Shown here piece by piece: positions 42,499 to 51,735 of a stretch of DNA of 64,000 bases (the stretch's first letter is position 1; each line of letters starts with the position of its first letter). Source of the stretch: Natrononativus amylolyticus (lineage in GTDB: Archaea > Halobacteriota > Halobacteria > Halobacteriales > Natrialbaceae); contig NZ_CP101458.1 of the NCBI RefSeq assembly GCF_024362525.1, forward strand, positions 868,001 to 932,000. The letters are read 5' to 3'. A program made the position numbers and the translations under genes. The notes under the pieces were generated by a model that saw only the letters and a program-made list of their open reading frames with translations, made no database searches and had not been told where the DNA came from.

Positions 42499-43202
42499 CC
42501 GCCGACCCGGTTCCGTTCGAGTTCCTCGAGCGCGCGCTGTACCTTCCGGCGGCGGAGGGGCTCGTCCTCGCGGACGTCCATCTCGGGCGGGCCGCCGCCT
42601 CGAACGTCGACGCGCCGCTCGACGACGCCCGCGACGTCCGCGAGCGACTCGAGGGACTGCTCGAACGTACCACCCCGGAGACCGTCGTGATCGCGGGCGA
42701 TCTGCTGCACTCGTTTTCGCACGTTCCTCGCGGCGTCGAAGCGGAGGTGTGCGACCTCGAGGCGACCGTCGCCGACGCTGGTGCTCGACTGGTCGTCACG
42801 CCGGGAAATCACGATACGATGCTCGAGTCGGTGTTCGACGGCGAGGCGACCCCCGAGTGCCGGCTGTCCGACGGCGAGACCGTGGTCTGTCACGGCCACG
42901 AGGCGCCGTCGCTCGACGCCGAGCGGTACGTCGTCGGCCACGACCACCCCGCGCTGTCGGTCGACGGGCGAAAGCTTCCGTGTCTCCTCTACGGGCCGGA
43001 CGCGTACCGGGGGGCGGACGTGGTGATGCTGCCGTCGTTCACCCGCCTCGCCGGCGGCGCGACGGTGAACGGCATGCGGTCGGGAGACTTCCAGACGCCG
43101 CTCGCCGACGGCGTCGGCGACTGGCACCCCGCGATCCGGGACGAATCCGCGGGCGAGACGCTCTGGTTTCCGCCGCTGGGAGAGTGTCGACGGCTGCTGT
43201 GA
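42495..43202 (+). CDS. PdeM-like metallophosphoesterase
   Basis: A 235-residue calcineurin-like phosphoesterase. Metal ligands are seen in VLADVHLGR (D26, H28), VIAGDLLHS, TPGNHD, VCHGHEAP and VVGHDHP. The closest pattern known to me is the PdeM/YmdB-like group found beside DNA ligase or sortase genes. It starts within the artA stop (ATGA overlap). Why it is coupled to archaeosortase is not known. Confidence 0.88.
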   Translation: MTADPVPFEFLERALYLPAAEGLVLADVHLGRAAASNVDAPLDDARDVRERLEGLLERTTPETVVIAGDLLHSFSHVPRGVEAEVCDLEATVADAGARLVVTPGNHDTMLESVFDGEATPECRLSDGETVVCHGHEAPSLDAERYVVGHDHPALSVDGRKLPCLLYGPDAYRGADVVMLPSFTRLAGGATVNGMRSGDFQTPLADGVGDWHPAIRDESAGETLWFPPLGECRRLL

Positions 43203-43283
43203 TATACGCTCGGTCGTGGTCCGTTCAGGTCGACACGAAACGGCGATGGACAGCGATTAGTCGCCGTAGGAGCAACGGCCGCT

Positions 43284-44477
43284 ATGGAGACGACGGACGC
43301 ATTCACCGGGCTCGAGTGCATCGACTGCGGGGCGACGTTCGACGCGGAAGAGGGAAGCCACCGCTGTGGCGAGTGCGGCGGAATCCTCGATCCGCGCTAC
43401 GACTACGGCGCGGTCGACCTCGACCGCGAGACGCTCGCCTCGCGGCCGTTCGACTCGATGTGGCGCTACGAGGAGCTACTCCCGTTCGCCCGCGAGTCGG
43501 CGGTGACGATGGACGAGGGAGCGACCCCGCTCGTCGAGTGTCCGAAACTCGCCGACGAACTCGGCGTCGAGCGGGTCGTGTTCAAGGACGAGGGGCGCAA
43601 CCCGACGGGGACGTTCAAGGACCGCGGTCAGACGGTCGCGATGACGGCGGCGGTCCAGCACGGGGCGACCGACGTCGCGCTGGCGTCGGCGGGCAACGCC
43701 GGGCAGGCCGCCGCGGCCTACGCCGGACGGGCGGACATCGACTCCCACGTCTTCCTCCCCGCGCGGGCGGGCTTTACGAACAAGGCCATGGTCAACGTCC
43801 ACGGCGGCGACATGACCGTCGTCGGCGGGCGGATCACGGATGCCGGAGCGGCCTACGCCGACGCGATGGCCGAACACGACGACTGGTACTCCGTGAAGAC
43901 GTTCGAGACGCCGTACCGCCACGAGGGCAAGAAGACGATGTTCTACGAGATCGCAGAACAGCTCGAGTGGGAGACGCCGGACGCCATCGTCTACCCCACC
44001 GGAGGCGGGGTCGGACTCGTCGGAATGCACAAGGCCGCAAAGGAGCTCCGCGAGCTGGGGCTGATCGACGAACTGCCGGCGCTGTACGCCGCCCAGGCGA
44101 CGGGCTGTCAGCCGATCGTCGAGGCCTTCGAGTCGGGTTCCGAGGTTCACGAGGCCGTCGAGCATCCGGACACAATTTGCGGCGGCATCGAGATCCCCGA
44201 CCCCGGCGCGAGCCCCTGGATCCTCGAGGCGCTGCGCGAGAGCGGCGGCGGCGCGGTGGCGACGGACGACGAGGAGATCCTCGAGGCCGCCATCGCGGTG
44301 GCGAAGGGAGAGGGTCTCGAGATGGCGCCCACCTGCGCGGCGGCCGCCAGCGGCGCGTGGGAACTCGGCGAGCGCGGCGAGTTCGAGGGCGACGAGACGG
44401 TCGTCATCCTCAACACGGGCACCGGAAACAAGGACGCCGACGTGCTTCGCAGCCACCTGATGGGCAAGGGGATCTGA
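43284..44477 (+). CDS. thrC: Threonine synthase
   Basis: PLP enzyme that converts O-phosphohomoserine to threonine. The 397-residue product has an N-terminal zinc-ribbon-like segment with C12, C15, C28 and C31 (LECIDCG, HRCGECG), the PLP lysine K112 in GTFKDRGQ, and SAGNAGQAAAAYA and PTGGGVGLVGM for cofactor phosphate binding. The ribbon marks the archaeal class. It starts after an 81-base gap with a weak promoter. Confidence 0.94.
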   Translation: METTDAFTGLECIDCGATFDAEEGSHRCGECGGILDPRYDYGAVDLDRETLASRPFDSMWRYEELLPFARESAVTMDEGATPLVECPKLADELGVERVVFKDEGRNPTGTFKDRGQTVAMTAAVQHGATDVALASAGNAGQAAAAYAGRADIDSHVFLPARAGFTNKAMVNVHGGDMTVVGGRITDAGAAYADAMAEHDDWYSVKTFETPYRHEGKKTMFYEIAEQLEWETPDAIVYPTGGGVGLVGMHKAAKELRELGLIDELPALYAAQATGCQPIVEAFESGSEVHEAVEHPDTICGGIEIPDPGASPWILEALRESGGGAVATDDEEILEAAIAVAKGEGLEMAPTCAAAASGAWELGERGEFEGDETVVILNTGTGNKDADVLRSHLMGKGI

Positions 44478-44564
44478 GCAAGGGTTCGTCGACGGGGAAT
44501 CCAGGCTGAAACTCGTTGGCACACCGCCCCAAACGCTTTTCGCCCGCCCCCCGTCGACAGCCGC

Positions 44565-45323
44565 ATGGACGCCGAGGAGTACTTCGACGACGTGGCCGCC
44601 TTCTACGACGCGGTCTACCGCCAGCAGGCCGACAGCGGCGACGTCGCCTTCTACCGCGAGATCGCCCGCGAGGTCGACGGCTCCGTACTGGAGGTCGGCT
44701 GTGGGACGGGTCGGATCTACCTCGAACTCCGCCGTGACGGCGTCGACGCGTACGGCATCGACGTCTCGACGGGAATGCTCGAGGTGCTCCGGGAGAACGC
44801 GACCGAGGCGGGGCTCGAGTCGCGCGTCCGGGCGGCCGACGTCAGGTCGTTCGAGCCCGAACGCGAGTACGCGCTGGTGATCGTCCCGTTTCGGGCGTTC
44901 TTACACCTCCTCGAGACGGACGAGCAGCTGGCGGCGCTCGAGTCGATCCACGACGCGCTGGCTCCCGGCGGGCGGCTGGTACTCAACGCCTTTACGCCGA
45001 ACTTCGAGGTGATCTGCGAGCGGTACGGCGAGTGCGAGGAGCGCGACCTCGAGGTCGACGGCCGGTCGTACACCTACCGGGTTCGGTCGGAACTGGCCGA
45101 CGAGGTCGAGCAGTACACCCGGATCCGATCCGTCGTTCTCGACGCCGACGATCGGGTCGTCCTCGAGCGCGAGACACGGATCGCCCTGCTCTCGAGACGC
45201 GAGTTCGACCTGCTGTTCCGGCTGTCTCCGTTCGAGGAGTGGACGGTTTCGGGGGGGTTCGAGGGCGGTGATCTCGAGTCGGCGAGTCAGGAGATGGTGT
45301 GGACGGCCCGCCGAACGGCCTAA
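44565..45323 (+). CDS. Class I SAM-dependent methyltransferase
   Basis: A 252-residue protein with Rossmann-type motif [15 protein letters not shown] (about 42-55), acidic loop [10 protein letters not shown], and the post-I motif ADVRSF. The end ([12 protein letters not shown]) fits the group that methylates small molecules. Substrate unknown. It lies 87 bases after thrC in the same direction. Confidence 0.87.
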   Translation: MDAEEYFDDVAAFYDAVYRQQADSGDVAFYREIAREVDGSVLEVGCGTGRIYLELRRDGVDAYGIDVSTGMLEVLRENATEAGLESRVRAADVRSFEPEREYALVIVPFRAFLHLLETDEQLAALESIHDALAPGGRLVLNAFTPNFEVICERYGECEERDLEVDGRSYTYRVRSELADEVEQYTRIRSVVLDADDRVVLERETRIALLSRREFDLLFRLSPFEEWTVSGGFEGGDLESASQEMVWTARRTA

Positions 45324-45378
45324 ATCGGTCGTACGGCGATTCGCAGGGCTTTTGCTGGTTGTCGGGAAACGGGGCGGT

Positions 45379-46083
45379 ATGACTGCGCCCTGGGACGACT
45401 GGAACCACATTCTGAAGCTCGATCCCGACAAGGATCTCCCCGACGGGGTCACGTACGGCGATCTCTGTGCGACCGGCACCGACGCCATCGAAGTCGGCGG
45501 CACGATGGGAATGACCGAGGAGAACATGACGGCCGTCATCGAGGCCTGCGCCGAACACGACGTGCCCCTCTACCAGGAGCCGTCGAACCCGAGCGTCGTC
45601 GTCGAGAACGACGCGCTCGCTGGCTACCTCATCCCGACGGTGTTCAACGCCGGCTCGCCGTTCTGGATCACCGGCGCCCACAAGGAGTGGGTCCGTCTCG
45701 AGGGCGACCTCGAGTGGGACCGCACCTGGATGGAAGCCTACATCGTGATGAACCCGGAGGCGGACGTCGCGACGCTCACGGAGGCCGACTGCGACCTCTC
45801 CGCCGAGGAGGTCGGTGCCTACGCGAAAGTCGCCGAGCGGATGTTCGGCCAGGAGATCGTCTACGTCGAGTACTCCGGTACCTACGGCGACGCGAACGTG
45901 GTCGCGGCCGCGGCCGGCTCCCTCACGGAGTCGACGCTGTTCTACGGCGGCGGCATCCACGACTACGACTCCGCCTACGAGATGAGCAGCCACGCCGACG
46001 TGATCGTCGTCGGCAACCTCGCCCACGACGAGGGCGTCGACGCCGTCCGCGAGACGGTGAAGGCCGCGAACGACGCGTCGTAG
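45379..46083 (+). CDS. Phosphoglycerol geranylgeranyltransferase (GGGP synthase)
   Basis: Forms the first ether bond of archaeal membrane lipids from sn-glycerol-1-phosphate and geranylgeranyl diphosphate. The 234-residue TIM barrel shows [12 protein letters not shown] (10-21), the conserved [61 protein letters not shown] and DVIVVGNL. This sequence and motif set is group I GGGPS of haloarchaea and Archaeoglobus. The ATG at 45379 starts at the barrel. Confidence 0.95.
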   Translation: MTAPWDDWNHILKLDPDKDLPDGVTYGDLCATGTDAIEVGGTMGMTEENMTAVIEACAEHDVPLYQEPSNPSVVVENDALAGYLIPTVFNAGSPFWITGAHKEWVRLEGDLEWDRTWMEAYIVMNPEADVATLTEADCDLSAEEVGAYAKVAERMFGQEIVYVEYSGTYGDANVVAAAAGSLTESTLFYGGGIHDYDSAYEMSSHADVIVVGNLAHDEGVDAVRETVKAANDAS

Positions 46084-46149
46084 CCGAGCCGGGAAACCTG
46101 TCAGGCAATGGCCTAAACGGTTTTCGTCCTCCGTGGTACAGGGGGGTGT

Positions 46150-46812
46150 ATGAGTCTCCTCGCGGAATACGAGGTCGCGGCGCCGTCGCTCTTTCTCACG
46201 CCCACGCTCGAGGCGGTTCCCGGCCTCGAGGTCGAGATCGAACGGCAGTTCGCCCTCGTCTCGTCACAGCCCGTCGCGTTCTGCTGGCTTCGGTACGGGA
46301 GCGTCGGGAGCGGCGACCGCGAGGCCCTCGAGCGCGCGGAAGCCGCACTCGAGGCCGACGCGACCGTCGAGGGGTTCGAGCGGGTCGAAGACGTCGACCG
46401 CCGCGCGCTGTACCGGGTCCGACGAAGCGAGAGCGACGTCCTCGAGACGTACGAGCAGTGGATGGCCGTCGGCGCGGAGTTGCTCCGGTGTCGCGGCAGC
46501 GGCGGCCGCTGGGAGGTCGAGATGCGGTTTCCCGATCGGGAGGCGTTCACCGCGTACTACTCGTTTCTCGAGGCCGCCGGAGTCGCCTTCGACTTACAGC
46601 GCCTCTCCGATGGCGCCGAGGCGGCGACCGACGACATCCTCACCGAGTCGCAGCGCGAAGCGGTGTGTCTCGCCTGGGAGCGCGGCTTCTTCGACGTCCC
46701 CCGGGAGACGACGCTCGAGGAGCTGGCGGTGGCGCTCGACATCTCCGATCAGGCGGTGAGCGAACGGCTGCGCCGGGGGCAGTCCCGGCTCGTCGAGGAG
46801 TACCTGTCCTGA
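46150..46812 (+). CDS. Bat-like HTH_10 regulator
   Basis: A 220-residue transcription factor without sensor domains. The N-terminal about 150 residues form the bacterio-opsin-activator mid-domain, and residues about 160-220 are the HTH_10 module (LTESQREAVCLAWERGFFDVPR and then LAVALDISDQAVSERLRRGQ). It belongs to the Bat-like regulators numerous in haloarchaea; its target is unknown. It converges with the sirtuin gene. Confidence 0.88.
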   Translation: MSLLAEYEVAAPSLFLTPTLEAVPGLEVEIERQFALVSSQPVAFCWLRYGSVGSGDREALERAEAALEADATVEGFERVEDVDRRALYRVRRSESDVLETYEQWMAVGAELLRCRGSGGRWEVEMRFPDREAFTAYYSFLEAAGVAFDLQRLSDGAEAATDDILTESQREAVCLAWERGFFDVPRETTLEELAVALDISDQAVSERLRRGQSRLVEEYLS

Positions 46813-46823
46813 CGGGGGCAGCG

Positions 46824-47672
46824 TCACGGCTGGCCGGTCCCGTCCGAGCCGCCGGCACCGCCGTCGACCGTAGCCCAGAGCCGGGGGAGGGTGTCGGTGA
46901 CGTCCTCCCGGCAAACCACGTCCGCGAGTTCGTCGACCGGCGTCGGCTCGAGGTTGACGATCCCGACCGTGGCGCCGTTTCTCGCGGCGACTCGAGGCAG
47001 CGAGGCGGCGGGTTCGACGACGAGCGAGGAGCCGACGGCGAGGAAGACGTCGCTCTCCCGAGCCAGGTTCTGCGCCCGCTGGAGGACCGCCGGCGGCAGT
47101 CGCTCGCCGAAGAGGACGACGTCGGGTTTGTAGATCCCGCCGGCGCCGCCGTCTCCGCCGCAGTTACACCGGGGTGGCACCTCACCGTCGTCGACCCGCT
47201 CGAGGATCGGTTCGGCGTCGGTTCGCTCCCCGCACGCGGTGCAGACGACCCGGTGGGCGTTGCCGTGGAGCTCGAGGACCTCCGCGCCCTCTCCGGAGTC
47301 TCCGCCGCCAGCCCCCTCTTCGTCTCCCGTGACGGCGCGGGCGGCTTCGAGGTGCAACCCGTCCGTGTTCTGCGTGACGATCGCCTCGAGGTGCCCCGCT
47401 TCGCCCAGGGCGGCCAGCGCCTCGTGCGCCGCGTTCGGTTCGTACGATTCGCCGTACATCGCTCGCTGTAACTCGAGGCGGTCGCGCCAGAACCCGACGG
47501 GGTCGCGCCGGAACCGCCCGTGGGTGAACTGTCCCTCCTCGAACCGGTCCCAGACGCCGTCGTCGCCCCGAAACGTGGGCACGCCCGAGGGGGCGGAGAT
47601 GCCGGCGCCGGTGAGCGCGACGGTCGTCTCCGTATCGCGGATGCCGGTGGCGAGTGTCTCGAGGTCGTCCAT
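46824..47672 (-). CDS. NAD-dependent protein deacylase (sirtuin)
   Basis: A 282-residue Sir2-family enzyme. NAD-binding motifs GAGISAPSGVPTFRG (23-36) and TQNTDGLH (100-107) are complete, the catalytic base is H136 (LELHGN) and the zinc ligands are C144, C147, C169 and C171. Expected to deacetylate lysines, such as Alba or other chromatin proteins (family knowledge). A flexible insert of about 20 Gly/Glu-rich residues occurs before the catalytic His. It is divergent from the cytochrome P450 gene with 87 bases between starts. Confidence 0.94.
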   Translation of the reverse strand: MDDLETLATGIRDTETTVALTGAGISAPSGVPTFRGDDGVWDRFEEGQFTHGRFRRDPVGFWRDRLELQRAMYGESYEPNAAHEALAALGEAGHLEAIVTQNTDGLHLEAARAVTGDEEGAGGGDSGEGAEVLELHGNAHRVVCTACGERTDAEPILERVDDGEVPPRCNCGGDGGAGGIYKPDVVLFGERLPPAVLQRAQNLARESDVFLAVGSSLVVEPAASLPRVAARNGATVGIVNLEPTPVDELADVVCREDVTDTLPRLWATVDGGAGGSDGTGQP

Positions 47673-47759
47673 ACCCGACGAACGGGCGACGTGGCCAAAA
47701 GTTTCGAGGGGTCACAGCCGCCAGACATAGGCTCCCGGCACCCGTCAGTTCGGGTACCG

Positions 47760-49118
47760 ATGAGCAGCGACACACCCGCACTCTCCGGCGGCCGACCACC
47801 GGGTCCCGACGGCCTGCCGCTGGTGGGCAACCAGCTCGCCTTCCTGCGCGACCCCTACGGGTTCATGACGCGGACGGCCCGCGAATACGGCGACATCGCG
47901 GCCTGGGAGGACCCCGGCGGGACGACCTACCAGCTCAACCACCCCGACTACATCGAGCAGGTGCTCGTCTCGAACAACGAGAACTACATCAAAGGCGAGC
48001 GGTTCCAGCACATCCTGCGGCCGATCACCGGAAACGGCATCCTGAACAGCGAGGGGGCGGTCTGGCGGCGCAACCGCCACCTGCTCCAGCCGGCGTTTCA
48101 CCCCGACCGCATCGAGGAGTACGCCGAGATGATGGTCGCGTTCACCGAGGACGCCCTCGAGTCGTGGGCGGGCGGCCAGACCCGGCCGATCCACGAGGAG
48201 ATGATGGAACTCACCCTGAAGATCGTCAGCCGGGCGCTGTTCGGCGTCGACATCGACGACCACGTCGAGCGGATCGGCGACTCGCTCGAGGAGTTCATGC
48301 TGGCGACCGAGAGCCTCTCGCACCTCGTGTTGCCGCCGCAGGTTCCGACGCCGACCCGCCGGCAGATCCGGCGCGCCCGCGAGGACCTAGACGCGGTCGT
48401 CTACGGGATGGTCGAAGAACGCCGCCGGAACCCGTCGGACCGCGGTGTGATCTCGAAGCTGCTCGAGGTTACAGACGAGAACGGGAACACCCTCTCGAAC
48501 GAGGAGATTCGCGACGAGGTGGTGACGCTGCTGCTGGCGGGCCACGAGACGACGGCGCTCTCGTTGACGATGACGGCGTACCTCCTCGCGAGGAACCCGC
48601 GGGCGGAGGCGACACTGGTCGACGAACTCGAGGACGTCCTCGACGGCGCTACCCCGACGATGGGCGACCTCCCGGAACTCGGGTACACCGAACGGGTGGT
48701 CAAAGAGTCGATGCGGCTGTATCCGCCGGTACCCGGCATCGTCCGCGAGCCCGTCAAGCCGGACATCGTCGGCGGCTACGAGATCCGGCCGGGCTCGACG
48801 GTGCGGATGCACCAGTGGGTCGTCCACCGCGATCCGCGCTGGTACGACGACCCGCTCGCGTTCGAGCCCGACCGCTGGACGCCCGAGATGGAGTCCGAGT
48901 TACCGAAACTGGCGTACTTCCCGTTCGCGGCGGGGCCGCGACGGTGTATCGGCGATCGATTCGCGATGCTCGAGGCCCGGCTCATCCTCGCGACGATCTA
49001 TCGAGAATATCACCTCGAGCTGGTCCCGGGAACCGACCTCGATCTGATGGCGACGATTACGGCGCGGCCGAAACACGAGATTCCGATGACAGTCCGCGAA
49101 CGCGGTAGTCGCAACTGA
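47760..49118 (+). CDS. Cytochrome P450
   Basis: A 452-residue haem monooxygenase. The I-helix oxygen motif AGHETT (260-265), the K-helix ExxR (E316, R319; KESMRL), and the haem-binding loop FPFAAGPRRCIGDRF with C396 are all present, so it should be active. No N-terminal membrane anchor is seen. Substrate and redox partner are unknown; haloarchaeal P450s of this type are common but uncharacterised. The longer upstream reading is a shadow of the sirtuin gene. Confidence 0.94.
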   Translation: MSSDTPALSGGRPPGPDGLPLVGNQLAFLRDPYGFMTRTAREYGDIAAWEDPGGTTYQLNHPDYIEQVLVSNNENYIKGERFQHILRPITGNGILNSEGAVWRRNRHLLQPAFHPDRIEEYAEMMVAFTEDALESWAGGQTRPIHEEMMELTLKIVSRALFGVDIDDHVERIGDSLEEFMLATESLSHLVLPPQVPTPTRRQIRRAREDLDAVVYGMVEERRRNPSDRGVISKLLEVTDENGNTLSNEEIRDEVVTLLLAGHETTALSLTMTAYLLARNPRAEATLVDELEDVLDGATPTMGDLPELGYTERVVKESMRLYPPVPGIVREPVKPDIVGGYEIRPGSTVRMHQWVVHRDPRWYDDPLAFEPDRWTPEMESELPKLAYFPFAAGPRRCIGDRFAMLEARLILATIYREYHLELVPGTDLDLMATITARPKHEIPMTVRERGSRN

Positions 49119-49207
49119 AACGGGTTACACACTGCCCACAGCGGAACGGCCGGGCTGGCGAAAACGAGTCAGTCCTGGCTCGTGGGCCGCAAGCACGTGT
49201 ATAATGA

Positions 49208-49296
49208 CTTCAGTACCTACTGAAGGCGTCAGCAGACGGCCGTTCGGCCGAAATTTTACATACACAGACTCCATTACACAGATACACAGATCAACG
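49208..49296 (+). promoter_or_regulatory. vapBC control region with palindrome and TACACAGA repeats
   Basis: cttcagta (49208-49215) and tactgaag (49218-49225) form an 8-bp inverted repeat with a 2-base spacer. An AT-rich TATA-like run aaattttaca follows at 49251-49260. Then the octamer tacacaga occurs three times at 49261, 49275 and 49283, just before the antitoxin ATG at 49297. Toxin-antitoxin operons are usually autoregulated by the antitoxin binding repeats like these. Binding is inference. Confidence 0.55.
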
Positions 49297-49557
49297 ATGG
49301 GGAGTAAGACGATCAGCCTCCGGGAAGAAACGTACCGACGACTCGACAGAGCGAAACACGAGGGTGAGAGCTTCAGCGACGTCGTCGATCGACTGCTGGT
49401 CGACGAGGACGATCCGCTCCGCGAACTCGTCGGGTTCGTAGAGGGCGACGAACTCGAGGACGTTCGACGGGGGTCGGCCGGCTTTCGCGAGGAGGTCAGC
49501 GACCGGTTCGACGGCGAGAGGGGGTCATCCGGAGGGGAGGATGGTACTTCTCGATAG
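49297..49557 (+). CDS. VapB-type antitoxin (ribbon-helix-helix-like)
   Basis: An 86-residue acidic protein. KTISLREETYRRLDRAK (4-20) is a ribbon-helix-helix DNA-binding start, followed by SFSDVVDRLL and a disordered acidic tail ending near GGEDGTSR that would wrap the toxin. The reading frame overlaps the downstream PIN-domain gene by 17 bases. It probably neutralises that toxin and represses the operon. Confidence 0.82.
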   Translation: MGSKTISLREETYRRLDRAKHEGESFSDVVDRLLVDEDDPLRELVGFVEGDELEDVRRGSAGFREEVSDRFDGERGSSGGEDGTSR

Positions 49558-49912
49558 CTGTTTTCTCATCGACCTCTTCGCGGAAGACGCCGGCGCAGTC
49601 GCAAAGCTGGACGAGTTCGACTGGCGTGATGCGTCGGTTTCGACGCTCACCGTAACCGAGGTCGGACGTGGACTCCCCGAGCCGCGCCGCGAGCGGTTCC
49701 AATCGATCGTCGAACGCGTCGACGTGCTGTCGTACGGCTTCGAGGAAACGAAACGGGCGCTCGACGAACACAGACGACTTCGACGAGCGGGAACACCCAT
49801 CGGGGCCGTCGACACGATGATCGCCGCGACGGCGATCGAAGCGAACAAACCGGTTCTCACGCGAAACGTCTCGGAGTTTCAGCGGACTCGAGCGTCGGTA
49901 ACGCCGTACTGA
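49541..49912 (+). CDS. VapC-type PIN-domain ribonuclease toxin
   Basis: A 123-residue PIN protein with the four acidic/polar active-site positions D5 (LLDSCFL), E40 (TVTEVG), D91 (AVDTMIA) and N109 (TRNVSEF). These bind Mg2+/Mn2+ and cut RNA; many VapC toxins cut initiator tRNA (family knowledge), and an initiator tRNA gene is in this window. The pair sits between the P450 and aspS genes, in an interval where mobile traces are frequent. Confidence 0.87.
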   Translation: MVLLDSCFLIDLFAEDAGAVAKLDEFDWRDASVSTLTVTEVGRGLPEPRRERFQSIVERVDVLSYGFEETKRALDEHRRLRRAGTPIGAVDTMIAATAIEANKPVLTRNVSEFQRTRASVTPY

Positions 49913-49950
49913 CACGCTCGAGCGTGACAGCCGGCAACGCAGAACGATTG

Positions 49951-49960
49951 CGCTTAAGTC
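49951..49960 (+). promoter_or_regulatory. TATA box of aspS
   Basis: cgcttaagtc lies 23-32 bases before the aspS ATG at 49983, as expected for a leaderless transcript. Confidence 0.55.
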
Positions 49961-49982
49961 GCGGCTACCACAATCGGTGGGT

Positions 49983-51287
49983 ATGCAGGACAGAACCTAC
50001 ACTGCCGACGCCGAACCCGGCGACGAGGTCACCGTCGCCGGCTGGGTCCACGAAGTGCGGGACCTCGGCGGCATCGCCTTCCTAATCCTCCGGGACGCGA
50101 CCGGGAAGATCCAGGTCAAGTTCGAGAAAGACGAGATGGACGAGGAGCTCGTCGAAACCGGCCTCGGCGTCTCCCGTGAGAGCGTCGTGACAGTCTCGGG
50201 CGCCGTCGAAGAGGAGCCCCGCGCGCCGACGGGCGTCGAGATCACGCCGGACTCGCTCGAGGTCGTCGCCCCCGCAGATCCCGAACTCCCCCTCGACCCC
50301 TCGGGGAAGGTCGACGCTGATATCTCGACTCGGCTGGACAACCGCACGCTCGACCTCCGCAAGGACGAGGTCCAGGCGATCTTCGAGATCCGCGCGGAGA
50401 TTCTGCGGGCTGCCCGCGAGCAGTTCCGCGAGGTCGGCTGTACGGAGATCACGACGCCGAAGATCGTCGCCACGGGGACCGAGGGCGGCACCGAGCTGTT
50501 CCCGATCACCTACTTCGGCCAGGAGGCCTTTATGAACCAGAGCCCGCAGCTGTTCAAGCAGCTGATGGCCGGCTCCAACTTAGAGCGCGTCTTCGAGATC
50601 GGCCCGATCTTCCGCGCCGAGGAGCACAACACCCCCCGGCACCTCAACGAGGCGACCTCGATCGACTTCGAGGGCGCCTTTTGCGACCACCACGACGCGA
50701 TGGACGTCGTCGAGGGCGTCGTGAAGGCCGCCTACGAGGCCATCGCAGAGAACTGCGCGGACGAACTCGAGACGCTCGGCCTCGACGAGGAGTTCGAAAT
50801 TCCCGACGAGGCGTTTCCGCGGCTCTCCTACGAGGAGGCCATCGAGCGCATCAACGCCACCGGCGAACTCGACGAGCAGCTGGTGTGGGGCGACGACCTC
50901 CCCACCGAGGCCGAGAAGGCGCTCGGACAGGACGTCGGCGGCCACTACTTCATCACCGACTGGCCGAGCGAGATCAAGCCGTTTTACATCAAGGACCACG
51001 ACGACGACGAGCAGCTCTCGACCGGCTTCGACCTGATGCACCCGCGGATGGAACTCGTCTCGGGCGGCCAGCGCGAGCACCGCTACGACCACCTCGTCGA
51101 GGGGTTCAAACAGCAGGGACTCGACCCCGACCAGTTCGAGTACTACACCAAGATGTTCAAGTACGGGATGCCGCCCCACGCCGGCTTCGGCCTCGGCGGT
51201 GAGCGGCTGGTGATGACGATTCTGGGACTCGAGAACATTCGAGAGGCTGTGCTGTTCCCGCGAGACCGACAACGGCTGAGCCCGTAA
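49983..51287 (+). CDS. aspS: Aspartyl-tRNA synthetase
   Basis: Charges tRNA-Asp (possibly also tRNA-Asn) with aspartate. The 434-residue archaeal-type class II enzyme has an N-terminal OB-fold anticodon-binding domain ([19 protein letters not shown], about 16-34) and the catalytic core with motif 1, motif 2 ([15 protein letters not shown]) and motif 3 ([18 protein letters not shown]). The C terminus [10 protein letters not shown] is followed by TAA. Two further versions of this terminal peptide occur downstream. A GTG six bases earlier is an alternative start. Confidence 0.96.
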   Translation: MQDRTYTADAEPGDEVTVAGWVHEVRDLGGIAFLILRDATGKIQVKFEKDEMDEELVETGLGVSRESVVTVSGAVEEEPRAPTGVEITPDSLEVVAPADPELPLDPSGKVDADISTRLDNRTLDLRKDEVQAIFEIRAEILRAAREQFREVGCTEITTPKIVATGTEGGTELFPITYFGQEAFMNQSPQLFKQLMAGSNLERVFEIGPIFRAEEHNTPRHLNEATSIDFEGAFCDHHDAMDVVEGVVKAAYEAIAENCADELETLGLDEEFEIPDEAFPRLSYEEAIERINATGELDEQLVWGDDLPTEAEKALGQDVGGHYFITDWPSEIKPFYIKDHDDDEQLSTGFDLMHPRMELVSGGQREHRYDHLVEGFKQQGLDPDQFEYYTKMFKYGMPPHAGFGLGGERLVMTILGLENIREAVLFPRDRQRLSP

Positions 51288-51463
51288 GGGCTCGCCGGTG
51301 TCCGTCGAGTGGGAGCTCGTTGGACTCGCGCTGCTCGTCCAACGGTGTTCCCGCGAGATCGTCAGCGTTTGTCGCCGTAGGCGACAAACCTGGGAGCGCG
51401 TGGAAACCGCGAGCGCGTAGCGCGAGTGTGTTTCCTCCAGATCGTCAACGTCTGAGTCCTTGA
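51255..51463 (+). repeat. Three tandem versions of the aspS 3' end
   Basis: The last codons of aspS (51255-51287, [10 protein letters not shown] then TAA) recur at 51348-51380 ([10 protein letters not shown] then TAG) and 51431-51463 (FPPDRQRLSP then TGA). Spacing is 93 and 83 bases. Copy 2 uses different codons at seven positions and a different stop yet the same amino acids; copy 3 changes one residue only. Val precedes the Phe in both extra copies. After each copy the hexamer tgggag occurs (51310, 51391, 51473). Conservation of peptide and not DNA means each was once a working aspS terminus. Confidence 0.75.
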
Positions 51464-51735
51464 CGAAGACGCTGGGAGTCAGAAATCCGCTCGAACGAGT
51501 TCTTTGAGTGCTTCTCGACCTAGTGTACGGAGTATCCGTATTCGGTTAAGAGGCTAAATCGCGAGCTGACGGCTAGTCAGCACTCGAGCCGATGGACGAG
51601 TACCAGCGGGCGAGTACGACGATCTGGCGCTCGAGGGGTGTCGAACCGTCCGCACGGACGGTCGAGGCGGCCGCCTGCCGCCTCGCTAAGGCGAGCGCCT
51701 TGGAGCGGGGACGAAACCCTCGGCAGCGTTGGCCC
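51464..51735. other. Gene-free interval with a palindrome-rich 74-base block
   Basis: After the third aspS tail no gene is seen. The block 51626-51699 is bounded by complementary octamers (ggcgctcg and cgagcgcc) and contains two nearly perfect palindromes (ccgtccgcacggacgg and aggcggccgcct). A structured RNA or recombination site is possible. A moderately AT-rich stretch at 51530-51560 may hold a promoter remnant. Confidence 0.4.

Noticed and set aside
51626-51699. tRNA gene on the minus strand
   Set aside because: Acceptor-like ends pair, but there is no proper D-arm, no T33-type anticodon loop and the T-stem has mismatches; kept only as a structured block.
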